Origin: Rachycentron canadum
Lineage: Eukaryota; Chordata; Actinopteri; Carangiformes; Rachycentridae
Reading direction: 5' to 3'
Length of the DNA: 64,000 bases
Assembly (NCBI GenBank): GCA_038496675.1
Contig: CM076668.1
Coordinates: 2,499,971 to 2,563,970, forward strand
A program made the translations under genes and the position numbers. Under the pieces are notes generated by a model, which worked only from the letters and a program-made list of their open reading frames with translations, did no database searches and was not told where the DNA came from. This document shows positions 35,101 to 47,399 of this stretch, in pieces (position 1 is the stretch's first letter; every line of letters starts with the position of its first letter).

Positions 35101-36713
35101 TCAGTAGAGCCAGCTGAAGGCACAGCTAGTGTAGCTGACCAGCTCGTCCTGTTTGAACCACAGGGAGATCTCCTTGTTGGCACTCTCCACTGAGTCACTG
35201 CCATGGATGATGTTCCTGGGAAAAAGGAAGAAAGATCTAAACATCCAGTTGGAAAAACCCAAGTTCAGAGTGCGTGCTGTTTGCAGACAGTGTTGACTCA
35301 AACAAATACGTGACCCACTTGCTAACGTCGATGCAGAAGTCTCCTCTGATGGTTCCAGGCTTGGACTCGGCAGGGTTGGTCTCACCCAGCATCACCCTGC
35401 CTGTCTTCACCACACCCTTGCCTTCCCACACCTGAAGATACAAGAGAGGGAAGTTGAGCGTTTCCCAGCAGCCTTTGTAAAGGTCGTGTTTGTACCACCT
35501 GTCAAACTGGGTGTTCATTCACACGACAGACAGGAAGCAGCACGCGCCAGCCTTCTTACCATGGCAACCACTGGACCGGAGCTCATGTAGTCGATGAGGG
35601 TGGGAAAGAACGGCCTGTCCTTCAGGTCGATGTAGTGCTGCCTCAGGAGGTCCTCAGAGGCCTGCGGAGGAGACGACACCAATCAAATCACTACACTGCA
35701 GCGTGCACAGCAAAGCCAGCTCTCATGAACAGCAACACGTTTAGTGACTCCAGCGAGGCTTTAACATACAGTGACCATGGAGTCCTGCATGTTCAGGGAC
35801 ACTCGGGCGTCTTCCGGCTCAGTGAACCAAGACCAAACACTGACCTGGCATCTACCCGAGGATGCACCATCAGATCTGTCAGCAGCAGATACTGATCTTA
35901 TTAAGCAGCTTGGGCATCAGCCAGACGCACAACTACACATTCACAGGTTCTGATGGTTTCATGTTTAAAAACAAGGCGCCGTCAGATCAGTTCTCTGCAG
36001 CCTCCTTGGTGTCCGACTGATCGGCGCACAGGTCTTTTCCCGAGCGAGACCCTCCCTCCTCCCATACACCTCATCCTGTTCACTCACAACAGCCTTCAAA
36101 CACCTGGTTACACAAATGCATCCTCACTGTTAAGACTCAAGCAGAGAACCTGATCAACCCATCAGACCGGACGGATGCTACAGAAGGAAGAGCTGAAGTG
36201 ATATTAACATTAAAGGTTCAGCAGAACTGAGCTGAAACAGTGCTAGACTCAGATAATCACTTTGTCTGGACCCATGTCAGGTTATTTTTACAGAAATCCT
36301 TGCATAATGTATGTTTATAAAGGAACCACCTGTAAAGCTGAGCAGCGCCTCGCTGTCACAGATCAGATGTTAGCGGATCAGGAGACCTAGATCCTCAGTG
36401 CTGATCGGTACAGTCAGGAATAGACAAAGCAGGTTAATCAGCTCACTGGAGGTCTTAACTGTCACACTGCACACTCACAAGATCATCCACACAAACTGCA
36501 GCGGTAAAAATAACACCGGCCGCCATTATGAAAGCAGCTCGTTTCAAACCATCTGACAGAACAAACAAACAGCCGTTTACTCACATGGAGCATCTTCATG
36601 CCGACCAGCTTGAAGCCTTTCGCCTCAAACCTCTTGATGATCTCTCCGATGATGCCCCTCTGCACGCCATCGGGCTTGATGGCAATGAAGGTGCGTTCCT
36701 TTAGCTCAGCCAT
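35101..36713 (-). CDS. nme2: Nucleoside diphosphate kinase, NME2 type
   Basis: Four coding exons on the minus strand: 36713-36585, 35661-35560, 35431-35319, 35215-35101. They total 459 nt, giving 152 aa, the usual length of the cytosolic NME1/NME2 kinases. The protein transfers the terminal phosphate of ATP to other nucleoside diphosphates through a phospho-histidine. Visible motifs are ERTFIAIKPDGVQRG at the N-terminus, ETNPAESKPGTIRGDFCI, and NIIHGSDS with the catalytic histidine at residue 119. The ending SWLY fits the family. All splice sites are canonical. The ATG exon has an acceptor four bases 5' of the ATG (exon from 36717), so transcription must begin in an upstream non-coding exon, most likely the one ending at 38820. 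Fish carry several nme2 paralogues; which one this is cannot be told here. Confidence 0.95.
35662..36584 (-). other. nme2 intron between coding exons 1 and 2
   Basis: It has a GTGAGT donor and a CCGCAG acceptor on the minus strand. No gene or recognised repeat lies inside. Confidence 0.75.
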
Positions 36714-36717
36714 GACT

Positions 36718-38526
36718 CTGGAAGAAAAAAAAAAAAATGAATAAAGGGGTGAAGACAAAATAACCAAGAGAAACCTGCAGGAGGACAAAACCTGAGTCAC
36801 TCACACCACTTGGTCACATTTGGCACAGTCAGCGGTGGGGCCGGCTGCCGAGGGCCCCGACCCCATTGCACAGAGAAACGCATAGACGACGCAGCCCCGG
36901 GTTAGTGTGGAGCCAACAGTGCAACCACCTGAAGCTGCACCGAGACTGTGACTGACAGCCCCACCCACACAGCAAAGATCTTTATCCCTGCACTGCCTCT
37001 GGAGCACAACACTCACATGAGACTCTTAGTTCAGCCGTCACCGTGAATCACGACATTCGTGTGGACTTCACAGCCCAAACCTCTGACCAACAGGAAGTGG
37101 AATTAAAGTGTTCAGTCAACTAATTCTTAAACACAAACACTTGAAGTCAAGAGTCATAATAAATTGGTCGTTTAGTCAACGATTTAAATCATTTTAAAAT
37201 GAAGAAACTTTGTCAAACTGCTCAAATATGAGACTGCCATTTTTCCTCATCTGTGGGTTTGGACTATTGGACAAAGTAAACAGGAACTCACTCGTTACAT
37301 TATATTGGTGTTTCAAATGGATTTGTATTGTTTAATTTATCTGGTAAATATGCTCCTATTATACAAACAGGTTTGACAAAGACATTTAAGGTTTAAAATC
37401 AAACTGATTAGTCTGCCAGTGTAATTACAATTCACCTCAAACAGGTTCGAGCCCGTCACTCTGCTGTGCATACACAGTACACCACTATTACTATAGTGTC
37501 TTAGTCTCATCTCTAATTTGTGTCTCACTTTGAGAGTCATGTGATCCCCACTCAGGAAAAAAAAAAAAAAAAAAAAAAATCAAAGCACCAAGCCAATGTA
37601 AAAATAAGTTAACCCCAAGACCTTAAATCTAATATGGACATAGTCCTTAGAGAACGACTCGCTTGAAGAAACCCACACTCGACTGTACAAGTGAGGCTTT
37701 CACACAATCCCAGCTTTCACAGTTAATATTAAAAAAAAAAAAGCACCTCGTTTGCCATTTCCCCTCTGCTACTGCAGACAAGGTGGCAACAACTGCAGGA
37801 GGCTTCTGCTGCGGACCAACACCACTAAAGGTGCCAGCTCCAATGACCATGCACTGTTGGAGCTGTCCAGTGATCCCCTGGCTGGGAAGGAAGACGCATG
37901 CACAGTAAAAAGGAAGCTGCATTTCAAACTCAAGCCCCACACAATGAAGGCCGTTCCTGCCCAGTGATCCAACCCAGCTGCTCCAGCCACCTCCCACTTG
38001 GCCTGCGGCCGTTCCCGTTATTCCTCTATGCAATTACAACAGGATTGCACATAGAAACACTGCAGACTATAACACAGATAAGGCCCTAAAGGAGCCGTTT
38101 GATGCAGTGGTGTCTGGGCTGAACTTCACCCTTCAGTATCGCGGGCGACGACCCGCCGGGTGTGTGCAGTAGACGCGCAGCTGCCTCCTGAATGGCGCAG
38201 TGACACGCACGCACGCACGCACGCAACGTAAAGAGAAGGCGGACGCACTTGAGCCCCGTCCGCTCACCGGCGCTCGCGGCGTCTGGCCCGCGGGCGGCTG
38301 CGCCTGGTCTCCGGCGTGAAGCCTCGATACACGCGCGCACTCACGCGCGCACACCTGCGCGGGTTTTCCTGCCCCTGAGCAAAACACCCCTTTCTTCACG
38401 CGCGGGACGGGCCGTGAAGTTGGCGCGCCCCGGTGAGTGTGAAAGCCAGGCCCGGGCCTTCACTGACAGCCACATGCTCTTTGTTCCCGGTGCCGCGAGG
38501 GGGGAGAGAGAAGAAAAAAGAAAAGG

Positions 38527-38557
<31 letters not shown>

Positions 38558-38819
38558 CTTCCAATGAAATAAGCCACAACACCCACACAGCACAGACACA
38601 CCGAGCAGCTTTAACCTGAGCTTGAATTTAAACTGACAGTTAAACTGCGGTAAAACCAAGTTACTGAGGCGAAGCCGGCTAACACACGAATAAATGAGCC
38701 GGCGAAGGCTAACTCCAAAACGAGCCTGAAGGAGACGACGAGAGCAGGCGAAGGCCTCTGAAAGTGGGTGATACCAGCTACGTTAAAGAAAGAAAGAAAA
38801 AAAAAAAGATCTTCGTTAC
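36718..38819 (-). other. nme2 first intron (2.1 kb) with internal CpG island
   Basis: This is the intron between the 5' UTR exon and the ATG exon. It contains an A-run at 37557-37580, another at 38528-38553, and a dense CpG island at about 38130-38470. No coding region is recognised inside. Confidence 0.65.
38130..38470. promoter_or_regulatory. CpG island, possible alternative promoter
   Basis: The segment is very rich in CpG (GCGCGC, CGCGGG, CGGGCGAC repeated throughout) within AT-rich surroundings. It holds donor-like sites on both strands: GCCG|GTGAGC on the minus strand at about 38267, and CCCCG|GTGAGT on the plus strand at 38433. These could serve an alternative nme2 first exon or a divergent transcript. 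Confidence 0.5.
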
Positions 38820-38930
38820 CTTTCTCCGGCTCCGGTGGTTGACAGCGACTGCTCTGGTTAACGTGGAAGAAGACCTGCGGAGGCCGCGCAGCCGCGTTTT
38901 ATCTGCGAGGCGGAGACAGGACAACAGGCA
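38820..38930 (-). promoter_or_regulatory. nme2: nme2 5' UTR exon and promoter
   Basis: On the minus strand a GC-rich stretch ends at GGAGAAAG|GTAACG (exon end at 38820), a good donor. Upstream lies AGATAAAACGCGG, a TATA-like element at about 38893-38905. The whole 38640-38990 region is GC- and CpG-rich. Exact start of transcription is not determinable. Confidence 0.55.
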
Positions 38931-39038
38931 CATTAGTCACGTGCTACGGCGAGCGAGCGGGATCAGATGTGGACGAAGACGCTTTCACCCTTATGTATTT
39001 TATTTTATTTTATTTGTGCTTTGAAAAATATGTATGAC

Positions 39039-39042
<4 letters not shown>

Positions 39043-39085
<43 letters not shown>

Positions 39086-39121
39086 ATGTATTTATATGTA
39101 TATATGTATATATATATATAC
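39043..39121 (+). repeat. (TA)n/(TG)n compound microsatellite
   Basis: About 80 bp of alternating TA and TG repeats. Confidence 0.92.
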
Positions 39122-40440
39122 ACATTCCTTCCTTTCCTATATTTTTTACACATAAACAACGTTTTTCTTACACATCTTATTTGCAACTGATTGCTTTAAT
39201 AATAAACCTTTGTCACTTATGAATTGTCAGTAATTTACAGATAAAGTAAGATTCACCATGCATGGGAAACAGGAGCAGCAAAAGGCGGCTGGAAATGTAT
39301 GTATAAATAATGTAATAATACATTTATAAATTCATAGTATTCTCTCTGATAATACAAACCAAGATAGTAACTCCACTAAAGATGTTGTTCTAAAATACTT
39401 CCTTCATGACCTCTGCACAGATGGGTTGTAAGTCTGGGCTGACCAACTCAACCCCTTTGTACAAAATCTCAGATTTCCTTAACCAACTCAAGCTACAGCC
39501 AGTTTTCACCCGTTATAACTAAGGCTGTGCCTCACATTTTCATTGCTCAATAAGCAGCATTGGAATAAAACATGGCATCAGAACTAAGTGAAAGGGTCAG
39601 AAATCAAACGCTAAGATGAGAAGGGCATCAAACCATGGGTGGACTAAAGGTTTCTAAGGAAGCAGGGTTTACATGAAATAATCCATGCACACATGTACTG
39701 TAAACACAGTTTATACTGTCCCATATCTTCAGGCTGGCGGTGAAGCTTTTAAGAGGAATTAGATCTGAAAATCTGCAGCTTATGTCTTTTATGGTATGAC
39801 AGTAGTCATAAAGTCACCAGGCATTGCATAACATTAATGGAAATACTCTTAATAGTGGTGAGCCTGTGATATTGAGGCCATCGAGGACAGTATATTTTAC
39901 CTAAAGCAGCAGTGTTACCTCTTCACTCACCGCACCTAGTGTAGATTAATGGAGTTTTCTGAGCCTGACTTCCTTGCAGTAAGGAAACATTACATATGTC
40001 CGCCTATACCAAACACTGAGATTGAATCTGCTTTGAAACATTGAGTTTTCACACTGTGCTTCCTTGGCTGGCTGCCACTGGCTTTAATGAATGCTGAGGC
40101 AGCAGCAGTGAGTGAGAGCCAGAGATAAAGTGTGTCTTCCACACTGGGAATATTTCGAGGCTCTGCTGCCTGTGATTAACTCTGGTTATTAGATGGGTGG
40201 AAGACAAAATGTGGAGTTACACAAAGCCTCTGGTTAATATCACTTTGGATACATAAAGGAGTGAGACATACAGCCTGGCACACATGTACACACATACAAT
40301 TATGGCTGACCAGTTTTTCTCTCCCTTTCATACACACACTCAATGGTGAAATTCAATCAAAGCCACTTGCAGTTCATTGATATTTCACTGATGCCTAAAA
40401 TCATTCAGATTCAGGATTTCAAGTGAATGTTAGCATCAAA

Positions 40441-40441
<1 letters not shown>
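39122..40441. other. Intergenic, no gene recognised
   Basis: Only short uncharacterised ORFs; no recognised repeat apart from the adjacent microsatellites. Confidence 0.6.

Positions 40442-40517
<76 letters not shown>
40442..40517 (+). repeat. (AC)n microsatellite
   Basis: A pure run of about 38 AC units. Confidence 0.97.
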
Positions 40518-40519
<2 letters not shown>

Positions 40520-40576
40520 ATACACATGTACACCCATCCATAAAAGACATCTACTCATATATATTATATACAAGAA

Positions 40577-40745
40577 CCCTTTCCTTTCCTTTCCTTTCCT
40601 TTCCTTTCCTTTCCTTTCCTTTCCCTTCCTTTCCTTTATTTTCCTGTTTCCCTTTATCTCCCCTCCCCTCTCCTCTCCTCTCCTCTCCTCTTCTCTTCTC
40701 TTCTCTTCTCTTCTCTTCTCTTCTCTTCTCTTCTCTTCTCTCCTC
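40577..40745 (+). repeat. Polypyrimidine tract: (CCTTT)n then (CTCCT)n then (CTTCT)n
   Basis: About 170 bp in which the plus strand is almost only C and T, built of successive pentanucleotide arrays with short interruptions. The apparent long ORFs through it on both strands are low-complexity artefacts. Confidence 0.93.
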
Positions 40746-41773
40746 TTTTGTTCTTTTATTGCCTTTCATCTCCTCGTCTGGTACCACTCCTATGCATTCT
40801 TTCCTCTCCTCTTCTCTTTCCTGTTCTTCCCTTCCATTTTTCCATCTTCTGTTTCCTCTATTACTTCCTTTCCCTGCCCCTCTCCTTTCCTCTTCTGTCC
40901 AGTCATCCACTTCCTCCTTCCTGCTCCCCCAGCAGTGGATGCTCCCAGGAAACAAATGGAGAGTTAATCCCTTGGCCTAATCTCCTGTGTTCTACTCCCA
41001 TTCCTATTTTTACCAGGGCTTAAAGCCAGGATTAAACCATGTCTCTCTCTCTCTCTCTCCTTCTGCCTTTAAATGTGCTCTTTGGCAGGATGAAACTATT
41101 GACTGTTAAGTACTGTCCCCAGCACTCCACAAGCTTGTTAGTCAGGTGCATGTGTGTGTGTTTTTTAGGAGTGTTGTGCCGTTGTTGCTGTCTTACTACG
41201 AAGGCCCCCTGGGGTGAATGAGCATGACACACTAAGAACGTGGCATAATTGGCATCGTGTCAATGTTTTGTGATGTTCTCTTTGAGGGCAGGGCACAAGT
41301 TCTTCCACAGAAAATATGAAGCACAAAGTGGTTTGTGCTTTAGTGGATTGTAATACAAAGTCCTTATTTTGCTTTTAGCTGCAGCTCTCTCAGCCTGTGA
41401 GAGGCTAAGGCCGTGAAAAGTGTACAGGATGTAAAATCTCAGATTGCAAATGAAGGTTTTCTGGTGTCATATTGTGGGTGTTTTTCCAAAACACACCTGC
41501 CATCCTTATCTGTCGCGCCACAACTCGAGGTGCAGAGTTACACCAGAATTCACTGAGGTGTAACTCTGCTGGATTCACTTTTATGAAGCCTATAGATCTC
41601 TGCAGCGTCCTGCTGCCCAGAGGGATTATTACACAGCCAAGAATCATTTCCATACACACGATGAGCCCATACTGCTACAGTCAATTGCCTCTGACTATGT
41701 TAGTGCATGGCCAGCTCTGTCATTAATTTAAAAGGCTTTGCCCTTATGAAACACGGTTTTATGACTTCATAAA
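40746..41773. other. Intergenic, no gene recognised
   Basis: Pyrimidine-rich at first, then ordinary sequence with a (TC)n run at about 41043-41060. No supported coding region. Confidence 0.55.
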
Positions 41774-42298
41774 TTAAAGGGCCAATATTTTACACTTTTC
41801 CAGGTGTTTTATCTGAAATGATGACATCCAAAAGAAGATATATTTGTAGTTTTAAGAACCAAAAACCATCTCAGAGGTTTTACATCTCCACTCTCATTCT
41901 GATCTTTAATAATAATAGGACATCAGCCAATCAGAAGAGATGCTCTGAGTCTCTCCCCTCTAATTGGCTGACTGTTTTCTGAGTGATCAAATAAAAATAT
42001 AGCAGATTTCAGGTTAACGCTTGAAAAAAAACAAATCCTGCGAGGTTGGATGGTGGGTCCAGGTGGGCTAAACTTGGGGCGTGGCCGAAGGCGGTCACCG
42101 CTTTGTCGTGACATCAACAAGTAAAAGAAACTGTGACACTGACGACTGGTTTTAAGGCTCAGTGTCTGAATACAGGCTGTGAGCATTTCTCTGTGGACTG
42201 AGACCTTTAATACTTTCGCTGTATTAATACAGAACCTAGACCTGCTTTATAATTAAATACCACACGGAGGTCTACCTTTATATAACATTGGTCCTTTA
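41774..42298. mobile_element. TTAA-type MITE, copy A (diverged)
   Basis: It starts TTAAAGGGCCAATATTTTAC and ends ATTGGTCCTTTA. It shares ordered internal blocks with 55712-56193: AAGAACCAAAAACCATCTCA, CAGCCAATCAGAAGAG, TTGGCTGACTGTTTT, then CTGGTTTTAAGGCTCAGT. TTAA borders would fit a piggyBac-like element; no transposase is present. Confidence 0.72.
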
Positions 42299-43960
42299 GA
42301 GAAATACTGAACCACAGATGTTTTCTTGTCAGAGAAAATGGTGTTTGGGTTTTTGTTGTACACTATTTATCATCTCCATCATGCACTCACGAAACAAAAA
42401 AGGGGCAACTGTTGAGCTATTAATAGTCCCACTTGACAACTCTATCACTTTTCACACACCTGTGCTCGTGAGCTTCAAGCTGCTGCTCCTGGAGCAAACT
42501 TGTGAACATGCAGAAAGCAGATAAATAGTTGATGCTGGGTGTGTGCAGGCCTCAAGACAAACATTTTCTGTTTGTCAGAGCACCTTTTTAGAATGAAAAA
42601 AGCCGTCCTGTATCTACACAGTAGAGGCAGTCATGCATGTCCACAACCGCACATGGTAGCTCACGCTTTTTTTTTTTTTTTCAGCCACACTAAAATGATA
42701 GAAAGATAGATGAATACTTTATTCATCCCCTTGGAGAAATTCAAAAAATTTCAGCCGCTTGCATATATGTGCAGTTTAGATTTTTAGATTTTAAAAGAGC
42801 TCCTGAACCTCTCAGTCCTGCAGGGACGGTGACTATAGTCTGGACTGAAATATCTCAACAATTACTCACAGCTTAAGAGTTGAGTTGACACAAAGAGTTG
42901 TTTGATGCTCACTGCTTCAGTGCAGTTAAATGTGGGTCATGTTCAAGATAATATGCTAAAATGCTAATGTGCAATAATGGGAACTACAATAAGAAGTAAG
43001 GAAAAACAGGAATGTGGGAAAGGTGCTGCCATCGCTTTTCCATCAAGATTTCAGCTTGTGTGACCATGTCCGTGTCTTAGTAATGTGGACCTGATGGTCC
43101 AGGTCTCTCACACTATCTTTAGTGTTGCTGACCTTGGTCCAATGCTTTGCTTATTTGATCAAATAACCTGCAAAACATATGACACTCCCGTCAGCCTCAG
43201 CTCCACTTTACTTTTAAGGATAATTACAAAACGTTAGCACGCTAAGACGCTACACTCAGGCGGACTCCATAAACATTCCCTGCAAACATCAGCATATTAA
43301 CACTGACATTGTAAGTGATGTTCAGTTGCTCGTCATGCTAGTTAGCATTTAGCCTAACAGATTAACTAGCATGACTGTAGACTCCTGAAAGTTCCTTTAT
43401 TCATTCAAAGCAGTTTTATGCATTCGTCCTAGACATCAAAGTCAAAGACTCATCTATATTTAACAACAGACTCATTGATCTCTGCTCTCATTAAAACATG
43501 GTTAAATATTATCACCTTATGGAGCAGTCACCTTGTAAATGGGAGTTTTTGCAATTATGAATAACCAAATAAAGACCAGTGCTCCTGATGATGATGACGA
43601 CGATGATGATGATGAAGATGTCAACATGCACCCTCCACCTGCACTCTGACTCCCTGTACGATCAGTGTGGATTATGTTTCTGAAAGATTATGGACCCATT
43701 TCCTTATAATCCTGGTATTAACTCCAGATGAAAAAAAACAAAACAATATATTATCATTAATGCGTCAATATGTGTAAACACATCTCTCTTGTCTATCAAA
43801 CTGTATTAAGCAGATGTGATTCAGATACATGGAGATGACCAGTGAGATAGAAGGGGCCCTATATATAACTGAATACCCTTTCATTACAATTAATACCATA
43901 TAAACGCAGGTTTCACTGTGTTTCATTCACAGTAATAACAGACAGTGGAGCAGCTATGAA
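42299..43960. other. Intergenic with diverged repeats
   Basis: About 42695-42760 (GATAGAAAGATAGATGAATA, then TTTATTCATCCCC) resembles a common fish repeat tail. About 42830-43400, with many GCTAACAT-like and CTCAACAATTA-like words, resembles old DNA-repeat sequence. A (GAT)n run lies at about 43586-43620. No gene is recognised. Confidence 0.5.
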
Positions 43961-44055
43961 ATGATGCTGCAGCCTTCACTGTCATTAGAGCTCCACCCAG
44001 CTGAGCACCCATGGGAGATTCTCTACCACCAGCATCAAAACACAAAATGAAACTT
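43961..44055 (+). repeat. Transposon-derived fragment shared with 13360-13450
   Basis: It contains CCCATGGGAGATT and AGCATCAAAACACAAAATGA, aligned in the same order with 13360-13450. Probably a decayed DNA-transposon end. Confidence 0.4.
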
Positions 44056-44877
44056 CTGAAATATGTTGAAAAAATACAAAGCTGTTTAATAAGATGTGCT
44101 GTGGGCTCACTATTGCAATCCATCAGTAATTTATCAGTCACAAAGTTGAAATTGGTGTGAAATGTTATTTCTTGCCAAAAACTGATTCGTTTGCCTGTTC
44201 CTTTTTCTCTCATTTTGATTCTGTACCTACACAGTATCAATAATGATAATAATAAGAATAATAACCCTGGTTCCACCGACACAATGTTCTCCTCCCAAAC
44301 TCTCTTCACTAAACGATTTCTCCATTTGAAAGTCTCTTTCTCAGTCATGCTGAATTGTTTGCTTGAGTCTTTAACAGTTTGACATTTAACAAAATATTTC
44401 CGATACAAAGGGAATGAAAAAAAAACCCCAAAAACATTTCTATGTCTACCAGATCACACACAGGACAAATTCAACGTTCCTCTGTCACATCAGTGTGGAG
44501 CCAAAACGATATATAGAGCTAGAATACCAGCTCAAATGCACCTGTTACTCTACTCACATATCTCACATACCCTGCTCTTTATATACATATATACTGTTTA
44601 TGCAGAATGAACAAATCACATTTTACATGTAGAGAAACACGAACGCATTTAGGGGTTAAACTACACATTATCACAGCAGTCGTGAACACCATTTACATTA
44701 CATGACAGCTCGGTACATGTGACATACATATGTCACACAATTGTGACACTACCACAGTGACAAAAGTCTCCACACAGACATACAAGTTTCTGCTACAGCA
44801 GCAACATTTTAGTACCACCCAAGGCAAAATTTTGTTAACTCGTCTTAAAATGGTACCTTTTACTTTAATCTGTTTAT

Positions 44878-45010
44878 CAGCGGTTCTCAAACTTTTTCAC
44901 ATCAAGGACCTAAACACTGAAACAAATTAAACCTCACAGCCCCATCTGACAGATTTTGACCCCGGGGCCCTCCATCATTTAGATCTAGTGACCCATACAT
45001 CCAGTCCAGA
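44878..45010 (+). mobile_element. hAT-like terminal fragment
   Basis: It begins CAGCGGTTCTCAAACTTTTT followed by a TCAAGGACC-type stretch, typical of hAT-derived MITE ends. The opposite inverted end was not found. Confidence 0.45.
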
Positions 45011-45344
45011 CTTAGTAGAGTAGAGTTTAGACTTCATTCTAGTTAGTTTTAGGAGTTTCAAAGATTTAAACATTGACCTTCTGTTAAGATCTTTGTGAGT
45101 CTGTCTAACACGCTTACACATGTTTTTCACTGAGATCTGCTTAAACTATAGACTTTACTTTAGCAGTGTGGAGGCTAAGAGATCACACCAAACCACAGAC
45201 ACAGACAGGATCAGTCACCAGGAAATAAATAATTCATCTATACTATTAAATTCTAATTTTAATTCAAATACAAGTACAAAAGGAAGGCTCAGGTCATTCT
45301 GTTTTTCTCCTGTAAAGGTTACTGCAGATCAGTCAGAGATCATA

Positions 45345-45630
45345 AGGGGACTTGCATGGTCTCTCTCTGCCTACATGGGTTAACCACAGGCTTCCTGCCA
45401 CAGTCCAAAGACATGCAGGTTAGATGAATTGGTGTCTCTGAATTGCCTGTAGGCATAAGTGTGAGCATGAGTGTGAATGGTTGTTTATCTCTATATGTCG
45501 GCTCAGCGACACACTGTCGACCTGTCCAGGGTGGACCCCGCCCTCGCCCGATGCCAGCTGCGATTGGCTCCAGCCCCCCTATGACCCTGCATGGATAAGT
45601 GGTATGGATCATGGATGGATGGACTTGCTT
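45345..45630 (-). repeat. Abundant fish interspersed repeat, minus orientation
   Basis: It matches the reverse complement of 61365-61675. Shared blocks are CCACAGTCCAAAGACATG, GTGTGAATGGTTGT, TCTCTATATGTC, CGACCTGTCCAGGGT and a GGATGGATGGA end. No ORF. The class (SINE or other) is not certain. Confidence 0.7.
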
Positions 45631-46338
45631 TATTTCCAATCATCCACCACAGGGGGGCAGTGTGGCAGCACAGCAGACAGCTCCTGAGCCGGACTCCCTC
45701 CTCTCCCCGTCCAGGGAGAGAGGCCCCAGTAATGAGGAGCTCTCAGCACACTCACTTCCATGTGTTATGCTAACGAATTGTTGCAGCAACAGATCCACCC
45801 TGAAATGAATTTTTGTCGCACTTCCTTTGAAAGTGAATTGACATTCAGAGAGGCTGCAGCCCGAGCGTTGTGCGGCCGGGATGATAGCTTCCCTCTGCCT
45901 GCCTCTGATGTGCTGTTGCAGGTGGATTTCTGGCAACAGCTCCAGATAGCATAAAATAAAAATGGGCCTTTTTCCCCCCTCTCATTCACATCATGCTCAC
46001 CCTGAGCAATTTTCAGTACCAAACACAGCCATGTGTAAGGAGGAAGAAGAAGAAGGTGACAGGTGCACTACACTAGGATTTATTGTAATAGGTACACACT
46101 GTGAGCTCGGCCTCATCATTTCAGCTTCACAGATGTATTTATTGCTGCAATTTTGCCCTTGACTCCACTAATTTCTTCAGACGCAGGCTATAAACATTGT
46201 GTGAGCATATGTGTGCTTTAGGTGTGGGAGGACTCCAGAGTAGGGGACTGGGCACAGGTTGGGGGGGGGGCAAAAAACTCAGGTGTCCCAAATGACAAAG
46301 AGACTTTGATCAAATTGACATTTTATATCTAATGTTGG
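45631..46338. other. Intergenic, no gene recognised
   Basis: Several overlapping short ORFs on both strands, none with recognisable domains. A G-run lies at 46261-46270. Confidence 0.5.
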
Positions 46339-46530
46339 AAAGACAATAAAATGACTACAAAGAAACACAAAATGACTATAAAGAGACTCAAAACAATTAC
46401 AAAGAGATGTAAAAACAAAGATGCACAATATAACTCTAAAGAGATGCAAAATGATTGGAAAGTCAATAAAATGACCACAAAGAGACAAAAAAACGACCAC
46501 AAAGAGACACAAAATGGCAAAACAGGTACA
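46339..46530 (+). repeat. Diverged minisatellite, unit about 20 bp
   Basis: About nine imperfect copies of a unit like AAAATGACCACAAAGAGACA follow one another. The 111-codon plus ORF and the minus ORFs here are products of this repeat and are not genes. Confidence 0.8.
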
Positions 46531-46793
46531 AAACAATTCACAATAACTGAGATATGTACAAGGAAGAGGAAGAGATGCAATATGACCACAAAGGGAGTAA
46601 TTTTGTTATCTTCAGTTGGGGTGCTCCTTCGCAGGAGGGGTGAAGGGCTTTTACATGGATGTGCCCAGGGGCCCATTGCCTCATAATCGACCTCATAATA
46701 ATGGTTTCAGGTGGTGCCAGGTGGGATTGTTGGCTGCAGCTGAGGTGTCGTAACAGTGAAAGAACAGTGGGGGGTTATTAGCTGTGACAGTCA

Positions 46794-46965
46794 GGTGGTG
46801 GTGGTGGTGGGTGGTGGGTGGTGGGGGGGTTCAGGATGAACGATGCCAGCGTCTCAGTTTGGCACCTCACACTTCCTGGCAACATCTTTATAATGTTGTG
46901 ACACTCAGCTTGTGCTGTCAACAACCCCCGCCCCACCACTCCACCACCCACCACCACCCTCCTTT
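46794..46965. repeat. G-rich and C-rich arms in inverted orientation
   Basis: The plus strand has a GGT/GGGT-rich arm at 46794-46830 and a complementary ACC/CCACC-rich arm at 46924-46965, about 95 bp apart. The arms could pair imperfectly. The G-rich arm has several G-runs. Confidence 0.6.
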
Positions 46966-47399
46966 CTGCCCCTTTGGCAGGTATCAATGAAAATAATGGT
47001 GTGGAGTCTTTTACAGCCAGCCCTCCATCACGCCGCTGCTCCACAGAATGAGATTGGATATAGGTGGAGCAGCAGTTTGTTTTCTCCTGCCGTGTGTGTG
47101 CGTGTCAGTCTGCCTAAGTGCAGTTATTTTTCCATCCCATCTGAATGGTGTGTGGCATGGCAGTCTAAAATCAATGCTCTGCTATTAGCAACAATGCCTC
47201 TTCCCATCCAGGCCCACTTGTTTTCCCACAGGAAGGAATGACAATGCAATAACTGACTGGAGACCCACTTCTCACTTTTGTTCAGAGACACTCGCTCTAA
47301 TTATGTCGACATATTCTGATTTAACTCAATTTCTTAGGGGCTGAGCCACATGCAGATATGCAGATAGCTTTGCTCTGATTGCAGGTTTAAGATATCCAC

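Noticed and set aside
36801..37016. 71-codon minus ORF upstream of the nme2 ATG exon
   Set aside because: It lies within the first intron and has no conserved sequence; the ATG exon has its own good acceptor at 36717.
40423..40980. 185-codon plus ORF and 134-codon minus ORF
   Set aside because: Both are translations of the (AC)n and pyrimidine pentanucleotide arrays (HTHTHT, SFPFLSF, REEKRREEK). They are not proteins.
43923..44408. 161-codon minus-strand ORF
   Set aside because: No recognisable domain, and its C-terminal half overlaps a repeat fragment shared with 13360-13450. Judged a chance ORF.
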